A stretch of DNA of 64,000 bases, taken from contig JAVHNS010000007.1 of NCBI GenBank assembly GCA_036872755.1, forward strand, positions 1,488,001-1,552,000. The letters run 5' to 3'. Positions within the stretch are counted from its first letter, which is position 1. Every line of letters begins with the position of its first letter. Positions 47,679 through 62,878 of this stretch are shown here, one piece after another. The DNA comes from Orbilia blumenaviensis. Lineage: Eukaryota; Ascomycota; Orbiliomycetes; Orbiliales; Orbiliaceae. The translations under genes and the position numbers were made by a program. The notes below the pieces were generated by a model. It made no database searches. It was given only the letters and a program-made list of their open reading frames with translations, and was not told the DNA's origin.

Positions 47679-47707
47679 GTCCTGCATATGCCTCTCGCAT
47701 GCAGGAC
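47679..47707. repeat. Perfect 9-bp-stem hairpin
   Basis: GTCCTGCAT (47679-47687) pairs with ATGCAGGAC (47699-47707) around an 11-nt loop. Could be RNA or DNA structure; no known motif. Confidence 0.5.
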
Positions 47708-49364
47708 TGGAATGGAGACAGGTCTGAGGGTTGTTCCGTCTTGAACAAAACAAGCCCCCTTTTGTGCGTAGATACGAATCTTTGAGGTGATCTGTACTCC
47801 ATACATACTACATGTCACCCGTAGGTTTTTACAGGCCTTCCTGATGGGCGTTTCATCCGATCAAAAAAAGAACGAACGAACAAGAAAAGTGCCGAAAGAT
47901 CCGCCTTGATGGTTGGTGGCTTACCCAGAATCCTCACAGCCGGTTGGGGGTGGAATAAAATCGGGACCGCAGTGCAGCTTTGATGGATCCGCTGTCAACA
48001 CACCAGTGGATCAAGGAGTGTTACACCTGAGGAACTTTCGATGACTTCTTTTTCTTTTCTTCGAAAGGTCTATGATAGTACAGCATGTATTGAAGTATGA
48101 CCCACATTTTTCGGCCATGCTCACTCACCAGCGCTGGCCAGCTTGTGAGATCATATGCGGACACCATTAACACTGGGAGGCTAAGAGAGGCCCACAGATC
48201 AGCAACATTTGCACGAACTCGCGAACCGAACTTGGTTATCAGGACCGAAACATGTTGACAAAGTACCCACAGCCGGCCGTTCCTTTCCTATGTATGGACC
48301 GTATGAAGCATCACCCACTTGGAGAGTTTTAGTTTATGATGATGATACTATACTATCGATCTCGGAATATATCCAAAAACGAAGGTATAGCGGATACGAG
48401 TTTCGAAGAAGGCAGGCAAAATGTTTAATGTTCTCAAATCAAACGAAGAAAAGGCCCCGCTTTCCAGCAGTAGTATTACCTCTAGCCCGGTTTCGTCTCT
48501 CCGCCACGTCTTTTAACAAGCACACACTTGCATCTCGATCGCCGCTATCATGCTCTCATCGACATACATATAACATTCTACATTAGTGTCTACAAGGGGA
48601 CAACCCACCAGCTTCCAATCAACGCATGATATTTAGTACTTACGGCTAATATTGCCCATGCACTTATCAAAAGCCTAGCCCCGATACGAACCTGATACAT
48701 CACACACCACATCACCAGGCCTGCCGTTGATCAATAAACATGAAAATACATGTACATACCGGCTGCGCTGTCAACTTTTATCCCCCATGTTACTATACAT
48801 GAAATACTTATATGGAATATATATATTGGACAAGTACCCCCACAGAAACCCGGTCCCAACATGCCATCGGTATAGACGGAAGCCTTTTTGGCTCGACTGG
48901 CAAGGGCTAATTATCCCGAAAACCGCTTCGTAACCACGAATCCGGTATTTTTTTGGTGATATTAATACGAAAATATATATACTATATGCCAAATGCACAC
49001 TCAAATCACATAGCTAGCTTGGCTGATCAGACGCCAGACTAAAATAATTAAGGGAAATTTCCAAATCCCGCATGTGGAAAACTCTTTAGCCTGACAACAA
49101 GCGTGGATCCTGCTCCAGATATCAAAGAGACTAGCCCATGGGTATCGGGCTGTCACATATCCCAAGCCCATTTATTCGGAATTTGCACGACAAGCTAGTA
49201 CCCTAGAATGTTCGAGCAACCTCAAACTCTAAGTTGGTGCAGTGGAGCCGACGAACGAGCTCTCCAAATCTAGTTCAAGATTACAAAATACAAAAAGAAC
49301 TGTATTCTCAAAGCCAACCACAGGGAACAAGCATGTGAAAGATCACAAAAAAGAATGAAGTTAC

Positions 49365-49488
49365 TATATCGAATGCATTCGATATAATATTTTAAAAAAG
49401 GAAATTGCAAATTTCCTGGTTGGGGTAACGTTGTTTTTTGCGATATTATTTCCAATTTTTCGCTACTTGTGACATCGCAAAGATGTCA
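49365..49488. repeat. Cluster of three perfect inverted repeats
   Basis: Within 124 bp: a 22-bp perfect palindrome centred on ATGCAT at 49365-49386; AGGAAATT/AATTTCCT around a 3-nt loop at 49399-49417; and TGACATC/GATGTCA around a 5-nt loop at 49470-49488. AT-rich background raises chance palindromes, but the first is long. No coding frame nearby. Confidence 0.55.
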
Positions 49489-51437
49489 TTAACAAACCCG
49501 TGCTATAGCTCCTATATCACAAAAGGAAACCCCAGCTCGTTTCAACAGAATCATATCAAATTCGAGCTGAATGTTGGGATGGACACGGGATGGGCGGTCT
49601 TGTGCAATTGATGACGGAACTAATTACCGAAAACCCTTACGCCATATGCGCCACATACGTGTGTGCGGTTCTATAATCCCGTTTGCACCCTCACCCATAA
49701 GCTCGTATACTGCGAACATATCCTGGTGTTTCGAAACAACTCCAACATTGTCGCTCTGTTGAAGGTTATTCGATAACATCGTGTTGGATCTTAGTCGATG
49801 GTTAGGCCGTAATAGGTAACCTAACCAGCTTATTCCTAGATGCAGCTTTGGACATTGAAGGTCGCAGCATCCGATCGAGTTGCGAACGAGCTGTGCCCCG
49901 TTTCCCATTTCAAGAATGCTATAGGATGTACTCTGAACGCGCGTTCGATTACAGGTCAGACGGCTGTTCGGACACCTTACATGTAGACACACACTCTCGC
50001 ACGCACACCAACGTCTGGAAAAATGTTCCAAGCGAGCTCTAGAATGTTAGTTGGAAGGCTTGTTCCCCCTTCCTCCGATCTGAGTGAGATTTCTCAACCA
50101 ATTATTCTAAATAGGTGCTGTGGATCTCACAAGTCTGTTGCAATCGTTACCGAAAGGCTGTGCTCAGGGCTGAAGGAAGGGTTGTGTTCGGTTATGTGGG
50201 GAACTTTCCAACCATATGGCCATAATTGTCTACAGGCTGCTTCTCGTAACCCACACAACATGCATAAACTATATGGTTCCGGCGACCTTAGTTTAGGGTA
50301 CAGTAAAGTAGCTAACAGGTAGGCAAACATATTTTAGGGCTCCCCAAGTCTCAGAAATTCAAAAAGGATTATGCAAAGGGATTTGTTTTTGAGAAGTGTA
50401 TGTGGGTACAACATCCCGTACAAGGTAGGATTTTCCCTAAAAAACATGTTATAAGCCTCCGGCACTTTGCAGAAGCCTATGTTTGTTGCATGTTAGTAAC
50501 CCGGGCCTACATATGTTTGACATGTTAGAAATAGTGAAATTCGGTCCAGTGTGGATACCTCCAGCCGCGATGCTGTGGGATCATGTTCAATTATTGCCCC
50601 TAATCCGGCATGTGTCCGCAAGATCAGTGATGATTTCATGAACGCTTCTAATTATAAAAATAGCGATTGCGAGGAACCGAAATACCACTTTACCAAAGGA
50701 TGTGCTTGCTACCCGAGCAGAGTCCTGAGGATCGTCTACCCGAGATCGCTGCCGGCAGGTATTGTCATCCTCATGGACAGCCTTGGTTTTACCAAGCACC
50801 ACAAGGCAACGTTGTGCCGTCTGGTGGTCAAACATCACAGGAATGTACCCCAATCAACCACGATCTCGTAATTAAGTACAGTATTATTCATGTGAAAATT
50901 ATAGTACTTTCATGGGACTCTTAGGCAAACGCTTATACAAAAGCATCCCTCAAATGACTTCCTGCATTTCGCTAATATACAAAGCGTGCATCATGCCAAC
51001 AAGACACGACACGGCCTTCTCCTAAAACAATACATATCTGCATCCACGTTCATACATAAATGTCAAAGCAAAAGTCTAAGGACTTGCCATTATAAACGAT
51101 AAGACAGCAAGGCAGCAAGGCTAGGCGTCTCTCAAACACAGAACGTCGCTACATAAATTTGTATTTTTTTGCTTGGGTACCGCTAGGTACCTTTGAAGCC
51201 TTCCACTATCCCGAGCGGGTAGCTACACCCCTGTCTATTCTTACGTTTCGCTTAAGGCCAACGTGCAGATATGCGGGCTCGCGTATAAGTCAGAGACCAG
51301 ACAAAAATCACTAAGTTTAGCTAACCTTTCTATCCATCGCAGGATCGGAATCATGGTTTCAGGGACCTCTATCCGATATTTCGTCTCTTTCAAGAAATTA
51401 GGATATATACGAATTTCGTGAATTGATCTTCATCTAG

Positions 51438-51460
51438 AAAAAAAAAAAAAAAAAAAAAAA
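51438..51460. repeat. Poly(dA) tract, 23 nt
   Basis: Uninterrupted A run ending abruptly at GCCCCG. Could be an old retroposed poly(A) tail or simple repeat; no upstream body recognised. Confidence 0.85.
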
Positions 51461-54032
51461 GCCCCGTCCAACAGAAGCTGGAATATGCCTTGTTGACGTA
51501 CTCCAACACCGTAATCTCCAAATCCAAACGCCTGCAACCAACCACCCAAAGACGTCACGATCCTAACCGCTGATCTGCCGCCGGGACAAGCCTGCTCTAG
51601 GCAAGTCTAAATAGCTGTGCCATGACAGTTGGGGTAACGATTATACGATGATATTCAAAATCAACAATCAGACAGGCCAAAATCTTAAAGCTTGTCGACA
51701 AAATTAGATATTTCCCACCGAAAGCACGGGTCCGTTACCCACGGTGTTACGCAACGGAACGGGGCTATATGCAAGCAACAAAGATCGAAAGCAAATCAAT
51801 AGCCCTGAAAATAACGCCCAACCGTGCATCCTACTAACTTAAGTCAGGATAGCAAAGGAAGTGAAAATAAAAAAATAAACTGATACATGCACCGGCACGG
51901 ATACTTCTCCCGGTGATACCTAAATCACATATACGAGACAGGATTTTATTATATTCCGTATGCGCGAGACCAAAATGCATTCCCCACCATTGCACCGAGC
52001 TACTGCACCCCACCATCTCGGGGTGATATTCTCAGATCACACTGATCGGCTTACCGATCGAAAGCAATCAAGCGGCCTAGTTTCGGATCCTATATCCCGT
52101 AACAGGGCGCCGAGAACCTTTACCGCACGGTACTTCCATTGGGGATGCAGCTATGTATATGTAGGATGGAAATATAGGAATTAAAGGCTGCAGCAAACCT
52201 CCATGAATGGCAGAAGCCTTTCATGCGACCCACACGCAAAAAGAGTGGAAAAGCGTATCCATTCCTTTCCACGTATCATGATCACGGTATAATGTTACAA
52301 GTGTCATCCGACACGGTATACCTAAACATGATTGTCCAATTAAATAAAAACTAAAAAGAGGGTTTTGAAAAATTTCCGTGCTTAAGAAAAAAAAAAAAGG
52401 ATCCGTCAACCCTAGGTGACAAAATCGACCTGGCGGTCCCTCTGGTCTCCTAAAACCCGAGCATGATTTCCAAAACCCACGCCGTCGGGTGAAATGTGCC
52501 ACTTACTGGCATCTATGCACGAAGGAGAAATTGAATAACGAATCCCAAAGAACAGTTGCCAGGTACCGAAAAGGAATTTGAAAAATGGCACAGCCAGCCT
52601 AGCTTTTGGCTACAGAAGAAATTAAAATGGCACAGCGAAAGCATAACGCAACAATATGCAACCCACTTACGAACAAGGAAGGCGATGATAAGATATGCAT
52701 TTCCCTAGACTTTTCCTTTCCCCCCTTATCACGAACTGAACCAACTAGAAAACCGTGCCGTACAAACTTAATGGAACCCAAAATTAGATAACGCATTAGC
52801 CTCAATGCCTGTGTTTTTCTACGGGGAGGAAGCCAAAGAAGATACTCGTCTCGAGGACATGACATTATGATATTCGAAATGTTTGTGCTCAATTCCACAT
52901 ACCACAAAAAGTTTGCGTTGTCCCCAACAAAACGACACAAACGAACGTCTAGATTGCTCCGAACTTACTCACCAACCACCACTTTGTATCACCAATGGAA
53001 AAAAAGCCTCTCTAATAAACAAGGTTACACAACTACACAAACCTTTCAAGCCAAATACCATTTCTGAAACACTCCCATCCCTTTCCGAGTATCCAAGGTG
53101 CAGATCCTTTAACGCGCCAACTTCTTGTCCCTCGCAGATCTGCTCTCACCCTCTCAGATCTGGGCTATCGTGACACATTAGATCACGAAAGCCTCTCAAG
53201 AGGCTAGGAGTTAATGTGTAAAGTCATATGGTGCAACAAAACAACATCTCCTCGAGCTGGCCAGGGGAATCAGCCTTTTGCTCATCCAGGGTCTTAAATC
53301 ACGAGACTTTTTTTTATCTCTTATCCACTTTTTAACCTTTCTTTTGCGGAAGGCTGCGTTTCCATGGAATGGATATGCAGACACCGGATGATGGGCGAAC
53401 TGCGCGAGGCGAGAGTCCCATGATCCTCCCCAACTCCAGAGTGGCCTTAATTAAAACGAATACGAAAGCGAAAGCGAAAGAAAACATAGAAAATAAGGGA
53501 AATGGCCGGGGCCACCCCCTTCAGTTTTCAAGATCTATTGGACTGTTGTAACATCCTGTCTAAATTTCATCCCACGTCTGCGTACATATCCTTTCTCGTA
53601 TATTCCAACCCCACCTGGCAGGTAATACAATAAATAATAACTGGCTAGAAGTCAGAAGCAATGCAATTAAGATCAAAACCCACACTTTCGTTATCCACTC
53701 GCTATATTTAGTAATAGAAATCCAGGGAAACCATGACAACGTTTATCTCCCAGGGTTCAAAAGATCAGGAGAGACGGCGAGGCTATCCTGCACGACCCGT
53801 GCCGTCCTGCAAGCTGTCAGGCGAGTTGAGCAATGTTTGTTTATCGACAGCCAACCCGATCACTGGGCTTTTCTTAAACAAAAGCGACACATTACATATG
53901 TGCCCCTGCGCTTATCTTGATCAATCATCTTCCCTGTATTAACGGTAAAATGGCATGCTATTTGGTTATAGATATGCAAAGCAATATAACACCATTTTTC
54001 TTTTCTTTCCTTTCTAGAAACGAGGCGTGTAC

Positions 54033-56846
<2,814 letters not shown>

Positions 56847-57530
56847 CTCTTTGAGTTCTCTCTTCTTTTTCTTTGCGAATACAAAGAAACGGAAAACAAG
56901 ACTCAAGGAAGATCGAGCAGAGACGGTATTCCGACTCGGGCTTGTATTCCCGTTTTTTTAAGCTTCTGGAGAGATATTCAGGGAGAAGAGAGCAATGTCG
57001 AGTATTGCTCTAGGCAGGCAGTTAAGACGAATAGGTCGTATTTGACGAATGGTTAGCCAGAGACTCCCGAGATGTGTTTTACAGCAAATACAGAATATAA
57101 ACTTTTGCAGGAAAGAAAAAAAAAGAAAAAATTCGTGACAGCAGCAAGTCCCTACCAGCGAAGAGCACGTAGACTTGACCCCCCTGGATGAATTGAATTG
57201 AAATGTCGGGGCCCTGCTAGTTTCGGGGGTAGTATGAAGTCGGAGCAAGATAACGAAATGTGGGTGGTGACGATGAGAGTGGTTGATGTCGATGGAACCG
57301 GAAAAGGAGGAGGAGAAAGAAACACGAGAATGCAAATGAGTCGTCTGTTTCGATGCCGGTGAGTTGAGGTTGTGTGTCGATCATTCTTGGCAGCTGCTTT
57401 ATTAGCAAGCGCTCTCCAACCCCGTTCTGATTTGTCTAACAGCCCAGCCCTTCGCTCAAAACTTTTCATCAACCATCCATCAACCGTATTTCAAAGAAAC
57501 ACCGAAGAATTCGTATAGGAAGATACAAAT
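56847..57530. promoter_or_regulatory. Divergent promoter Prp4 kinase / TMA7
   Basis: 684 bp. No strong TATA box. A short A-rich run (AAAAAAAAGAAAAAA) is at about 57115-57130, and a GGA/GAA-rich stretch near 57303-57325. Confidence 0.45.
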
Positions 57531-58012
57531 ATGTCCGGACGTCAGGGAGGAAAAGCAAAGCCGCTGAAGGCTCCAAAGAAGGAGAAGAAGGACCTCGATG
57601 ATGTATGATTCATCGTTTGCCTCAGCACTAGATGGGGTTGAAAAATAACTTTTAGGATACAGCTTACTAACGTATGTTATAGGATGATCTCGCCTTCAAG
57701 GAAAAGCAGAAGAGGGGTACGCCTTAACTGTTCTACAAGATGACCTGGAGCGGTCGTGGATACTAATACCTGACAACAATTGCGCAGAGGCTGCCGAATT
57801 GAAAGCGGCACAGGCGAAGTAAGCAGAACATTTGTGAACAGATATTTCCTCGCAAGAACATTACTGACGAGTACGATTTGTAGAGCCGGTCAAAAGGGGC
57901 CCATGGGAGGTGGCGGTATCAAGAAGTATGCTCATGCTGGACTGGAATATCGATATTATCACCCTCGAACTCCATTATACTAACAAATAGCTCTAGGTCT
58001 GGCAAGAAATAA
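57531..58012 (+). CDS. TMA7: Translation machinery-associated protein 7 (TMA7)
   Basis: Five exons for only 64 residues: 57531-57602, 57683-57716, 57788-57818, 57884-57925, 57997-58012. The protein reads MSGRQGGKAKPLKAPKKEKK, then DLDDDDLAFKEKQKR, an Ala/Lys helix and a GGGGIKKSGKK end, matching the TMA7/CCDC72 family in both length and termini. TMA7 is a small basic protein found with ribosomes; its precise role is unsettled. Four introns of 65-80 nt occupy more of the locus than the coding exons, and the last exon is 16 nt. Too small for any long frame, so the model rests on homology and splice signals (GTATGA, GTACGC, GTAAGC, GTATGC donors; TTATAG, GCGCAG, TTGTAG, CTCTAG acceptors). Confidence 0.93.
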
Positions 58013-58337
58013 ACCATCGATACCGGCATATCATTCAGTCTAGACACGACAATGCATTGGAACGACTTTAACGCATTGGGCCGCTTATTGGTGTTATACG
58101 GGGTTATCTTGGATTCAAGGCTTTAAATTAAACTGTTACATTATCAAATATCAATCATATCCATCTATATCCCTCATCTCTATCTCCTAGCCATTGCAAA
58201 TTAGAAAACCTTCCGCCCTCAGACACTTCTATATCTAACCCCCCAATAACCCACTGTTTTATTTACCAAATAAAACATGCTCCGGTATCTGGGTACCATT
58301 GGTCTCAGGCTGTCTAGGTAGTATCAATTTCCGATGT
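58013..58337. other. Convergent 3' intergenic (TMA7 / Izh)
   Basis: 325 bp of 3' flank. Nothing else seen. Confidence 0.5.
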
Positions 58338-59703
58338 CTAGGGGCACTGCAGTCCATTCGCGTGAGCGTTATCGAACGACATCACCATCCCCTTCAAATG
58401 ACATCCAGCACCAACAAGCACCAGAATGTGAAAGAGCTGATGACTCGCTCCTACAATATCAAACTTCCCCGGCATCAATCTTTCTGGTACTCTCGCAGCG
58501 TACAACAACGCTCCAACTATGTAAGCAGCGCCTTCCGCCAACAACCAAGTCATCGAAGCCCTTCGTTCAACCTCTTCGATTCCATGTAATTGGATCCCAT
58601 GCAATATTGGAAGCACGCCTGATAAGCCCATAGCTATGAACATCGCCGTCCGGACAGGACGATATTTCGGTGTTCGGAAATGTGGGTGAACGGACACTGT
58701 AGCACATGCAATCGCAATTGTGCAGATCTAGACTAATATTAGCCACCTTTTCCACAAATCTATCCATAACTCCAAGATACTCACCATGGTCCAATATCCA
58801 TCCCTAATCAGCGTTTCACATTTAAACCCGTAATAGACACTCGGGATGAAACTCCCGGTGATCAATCCCACAATGCCTACGTAGTCCAATACATTCCACC
58901 ACCTTGCCGCTTCGTGGCTGTGATTGCTCACTGTGTGGTAGAACGCCGACATACCCAGGCAGAATAGACATCCTGCAAAGAAGCAGAGGAAGACATAGAT
59001 ATCTGCCGTACTGGCTGAGGGGTAGCGGGGTGATAATGTTGAATAGAGTATTGAAGATAGAATGCCAAAGAATACGGCCCCGAGTAGATGGGTATAAATG
59101 TTCACGGTCTCATTGTGCCAGTATGAGAGCGACTTAACCGACTTCAAGTATGAAGCTGTAGCTGGGCTAGATGGTAACCGTATTAGAACGGTCTGGAGAA
59201 GATGTGATAGGTGACGAACGATTCTCACCGATATCCAGATATGATGAAATGATTATCCCTAAACCCCACACCAATCACAACATTAGAACATCGACTCCAA
59301 CTTGATCAAACCCGACAAATCAAACCCGGACATCTTACCTTTGCCATTCCTCTATAAACCCATCCCCAAGATCTAGTTAGCAAGATCTCCTTTTTTTTCC
59401 CAAATGTGTTGGAACCTGTTGCAACCTACGGAGTTCATCCCACATGCACGTCAACTTTTCAGTAACCTTCTCGACTACTTCCCGTGTAACCTGCATGCAT
59501 TGGAATGTAATTTTATTAGCGGTTTTGGGTTTTCTCGACGGGAGCAGCCGTTGCATTGGCATGTAAAAAAAAAGCGGTTATCAACGGGTTGACAGCTTCT
59601 AACCAACCTCAGCGGTTTCATGAACCACATCATTCGCACATAGACCATGACGGTCGTGATGAGGATGTTTCTCCTGCTTAGCGGTTCGTTGTCTGACTTC
59701 CAT
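58338..59703 (-). CDS. Izh/PAQR (haemolysin III, adiponectin-receptor-like) 7-TM protein
   Basis: Six exons (minus): 59608-59703, 59430-59490, 59339-59351 (13 nt), 59229-59258 (30 nt), 58785-59166, 58338-58727; 323 residues. The cytosolic N-terminus of about 65 residues contains KLTCMWDELQEWQRDNHFIISGYR, the conserved pre-TM block; this block is only recovered if the 13- and 30-nt exons are included. Then come seven hydrophobic helices with the family zinc site: YWHNETVNIYTHLLG, MSAFYHTVSNHS and HQLFHILVLVGAGCHLKG. Fungal Izh proteins affect zinc and sterol homeostasis; PAQRs resemble ceramidases. Location is probably plasma membrane or ER. Confidence 0.93.
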
Positions 59704-61691
59704 AGTAGTTCCTAGTCAGTTTAGAATCTATGTATCCTTTGAAAGGCAGCGGTTGTTATCTGATCGAAGCTAAGTGATATGATCGGACGATAAGTTCCGA
59801 CTGGAGAAATGATGGGGAATTAATATTAATTGAAGATGGAAACCCAAACTAAAGCCCCCCCAAAGGCCAGTTTGAGCTTGAGAATATATCAAGGAGCCAT
59901 GGCACCAATTGCCACATGATTAATCAATCTTCAATTATAGCTTCCATCTTTGAACCCACATGCCACGAATGCTCTCTAAAAAAGCATGTGTTCAATTGAT
60001 CAACAGAATTTAAAGGCGACTCGAAGCTTGCATTGAGGCCTTTTAATATAGGGACCACGCTGCCCCAACAAAAGCGGGTACCTTGAACAAAAATCAAAAA
60101 TCCCGAACCACTTCGATCTAACGAAAGAAAGAAAGAAAGACAATCGCATGTGACGAATACACCACCATCCCCTGATATAATATCTAATCCATGCTGACCT
60201 GCATTTGCCCCTCATCGCCTCTGTCGGTAGCGCGCATAAGTAAATTCTGCAAATATACTGTCAATGGCTTAAGATCTCATAATAACCTCGAATCAGAGCA
60301 GCCTTATTCCAGGTTGTTGGGAGAACTAAGCACATGCGACCCAAGCTATAACAGGTCGCACGAACTCGAGATCGAGAACCCTTTCGTTCTGGAGCTTAAG
60401 AACCTTGGCAGAATTAAGCATCGCGACAGCCCAGGATCATTGGGGCTCGGATGTCGGCTCACGGGAAGCAAAATCGTTAAACCGAGGATTCCCATCCGAA
60501 AGAAACGTTGGGGGAGCTTGCGTTAGCGATTCGATTCAGCAAAAATATGAAACTATTGAGCCTCATACTCCCAGAGATCTAACCACATGCACATGATAAT
60601 GGGACTTTGCAATTGTGGCCTCCAATGCGATGCTAATCGGGCTTCGTATGCGGGTGACGTATTGGATTGGACATATACGATAAACAAAAAAAAAAAAAAA
60701 AAAGATCGCATGCGAAGCTACATCACAAAGACAATGGAGAATTCAAGTTAAGCGTTTTTTAAAATTAAAACTTCAAGAAACATCCGTCACCTCTTTAACC
60801 GAGGTAACATGAAGAGGATATCCCTTTTGAGAAAAATATATATTTATTTGCCTTTTTTGACCTAATAAGCCGGCCTAATGCCGATTTTGCTAAATATGCC
60901 CCGGCTTCACTCAGAGATATTCTGGGTGTGCGTAGGCGTCAACTATTATACATGAATGCGGTTCCCGGAAATGGAATGAGGACACCCCTCGTTAATTTCC
61001 TCTGCTCCTCCAGAAAAGTGGGAAAATAGACAACAGGAATCAGTGATAAACAAGGTTACACTTTTTTGCGGATACAAGCTCTAGCCGTGGGTAAGATGGG
61101 ATGCCGTGGAACTCCACCAGTAGCTAAAGGTTACAGGGGAGAGTTGGTCGGGATGTGGAGGGGTAAACTTGTGGAACAGTAAAAACTCAACGGGAGGAGC
61201 AGTCCCGGGAACCAGTAAAATATGTTAAACAAAACAGAGCAAGGAAAAAACTAACAATTGCCCGATGCCTTGTTTTCATCATAATGCGGGCGAGAAAAAA
61301 ACGTGGAGTAACATATGAAAACTGTGTATGGTTTTGGAAAACGAAAACCGGATGACAACGCTGAACAGTGAAACTTGGCAAGGAAATGGACCAGATATTT
61401 GGTTTTTGAGAATTCGGATTTTATTGAGTGGAGGGAGTGTCGATATGAAGATTTATGAGGCGTGCGTATGGGACTATAGGATCGATAAAGGAAAGGCAGT
61501 GTTTCGAAAGCAGATTCCAGTTTCCCCGACGAACGCCAGAAAACCGAAAGAAAGAAAAAAGAATCTCGTGAATGTCGTTAATGCAAGTTGGATAAAAGAG
61601 GAGACTATCTGCCCATGAACAAAGGAAATTATAATCCAAGCTAATCGCTCAAGTCGTCGACCTGAAGTAACTCGCGCCAAGATCTTTGCAT
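59704..61691. other. Intergenic between Izh and the orphan Cdk-substrate-like gene
   Basis: About 2 kb. Upstream region of Izh and 3' flank of the orphan. Holds a GAAA tetranucleotide run (about 60123-60139) and A18 at 60686-60703. Short frames only (up to 111 codons) without domains. Confidence 0.5.
60686..60703. repeat. Poly(dA) tract, 18 nt
   Basis: Uninterrupted A run in the intergenic region. Confidence 0.85.
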
Positions 61692-62878
61692 CTAGACACG
61701 GGATTTCCCACTGCCGCGACGGGTGCGAGTAGGCGAGGACGCAAAAGGATCATCGGTACGAGGAATTGGCGCGCCTGACGCTGCTTTCCCACGCTTCTTT
61801 GCCGGTGTTGCTTCGGGAGTGGCGAGGCCTGCTGCTGCATAGGATAACTTGCGTTTCACGGCGGTTCTGCTAGAATTACCTGTATCGCCGATATCGATCG
61901 TGTGAACACGTCCAAGAGTCTCCGGGGGTGTCATAAAGGCGGTGTCGATGTCGATACCCTTTTTGGCATGGCGAGGAGTTCTTGGTTTCTTTGGGGTGGC
62001 GACAGAGCGAGTAGTGGTACTGGTAGAAACGGTAGAAGCAGACGGCGAAGCCTTAATCCCGGCCTCCTGGAAACGGACGATGCGGGTGCTAGGCTCAGGA
62101 GAGTCTTCTCGCTCGGTTTCTTCATCATCGGTGGCGAGAGGTGGAAGGGTATCTTCCGGCATCGGGACCTCTGCCTGTACCTGTGCTTGTGCCTGTGCTT
62201 TGGCCTTGGAGACTTTCGGATAGTTTGCAAAGAGATTCTTACGGGGAGGAGGTCCTTCAAAGACGGAGGTCTCCTCAAATGCCTTCCACATTCGTCTTCC
62301 GCGCCTACGATATTGATATTAGCATCTCGTATTTTTGGTACGGTGTAGTTAGAATATATGGGGGATACTCACTGGACAACGAACATGCCTTCAGAAGTGG
62401 GGGGCACAAACTCGTCTGATATGGTAACCTTGCGGCGCTTTGATTCTTTTTCAGTCTTGAATATGTCGTCCTCATGATCACCGATAGCTTCTGGGAGTCG
62501 AGCATTAGAATCCTCGAATATCGTGATGGGATTGTCGGAACGTTGATCCAGAGAGAATTTAGAAATAAGAGAGGCTGCTTTTGCGGATTTTGCGACAGAG
62601 ACTGGGGTAGCAGGCATAGCAGACTTCTTCTTCATTGGAGTTTGTGGTGCATTGCCTCCAAAGAGGTTACGGCCAGCAGTAGACTTGTCTTTTTTTGCAG
62701 TAGGGGGAGGGGTTATCCTGTGATCCCGACGAGGGGTCGATGGCTCACCCTTGGACTTCTGGCCAGCAGCGGCGATTCTAGTGGACCGGCGGACCTCATG
62801 GGGCTGCTCGTACTTAGCGGGCCAAAGAGGCGCGCCAGGACACTCGATCGGGGAACGTGGTGGAGGGGTGGCTGCCAT
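61692..62878 (-). CDS. Orphan nuclear-type protein rich in Cdk (S/T-P) sites
   Basis: Two exons (minus), 62373-62878 and 61692-62304, phase 2 (GTGAGT...TCGTAG); 372 residues starting MAATPPPRSP. No named domain. Seen: about a dozen Ser/Thr-Pro sites, several full Cdk consensus (TPMKKK, TPKK, TPAKKR, SPTRTRR); two RxLF/KxLF-type cyclin-docking sequences (RNLF at about 70-73 and KNLF at about 191-194); nuclear-signal-like SKRRKV and AKKRGK; and a central ordered patch spanning the intron (EGMFVVQRGRRMWKAFEET, about 163-181). The middle is Ala/Gln-repetitive (KAQAQAQVQAEVP). Layout resembles Cdk inhibitors or substrates such as Sic1/Rum1 in style only; I do not recognise homology. Confidence 0.7.

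Larger units (their letters stand above)
43733..54032. other. Gene desert, right half (about 10.3 kb)
   Basis: No protein gene supported. The first 700 bp after the kinase are T-rich and contain a 195-codon open frame (43873-44460) lacking an early ATG, discussed separately. Further right are only short frames. Structures: hairpin 47679-47707, three palindromes/hairpins at 49365-49488, A23 at 51438-51460, a GT microsatellite at about 46055-46068, and a GCGAAA-type run near 53461-53485. No tRNA, rRNA, LTR or transposase seen. Confidence 0.6.

Noticed and set aside
32413..54032. Centromere or RIP-degraded transposon block
   Set aside because: Base composition is ordinary rather than strongly AT-rich, and no repeated element is visible by eye; a repeat-library search would be decisive.
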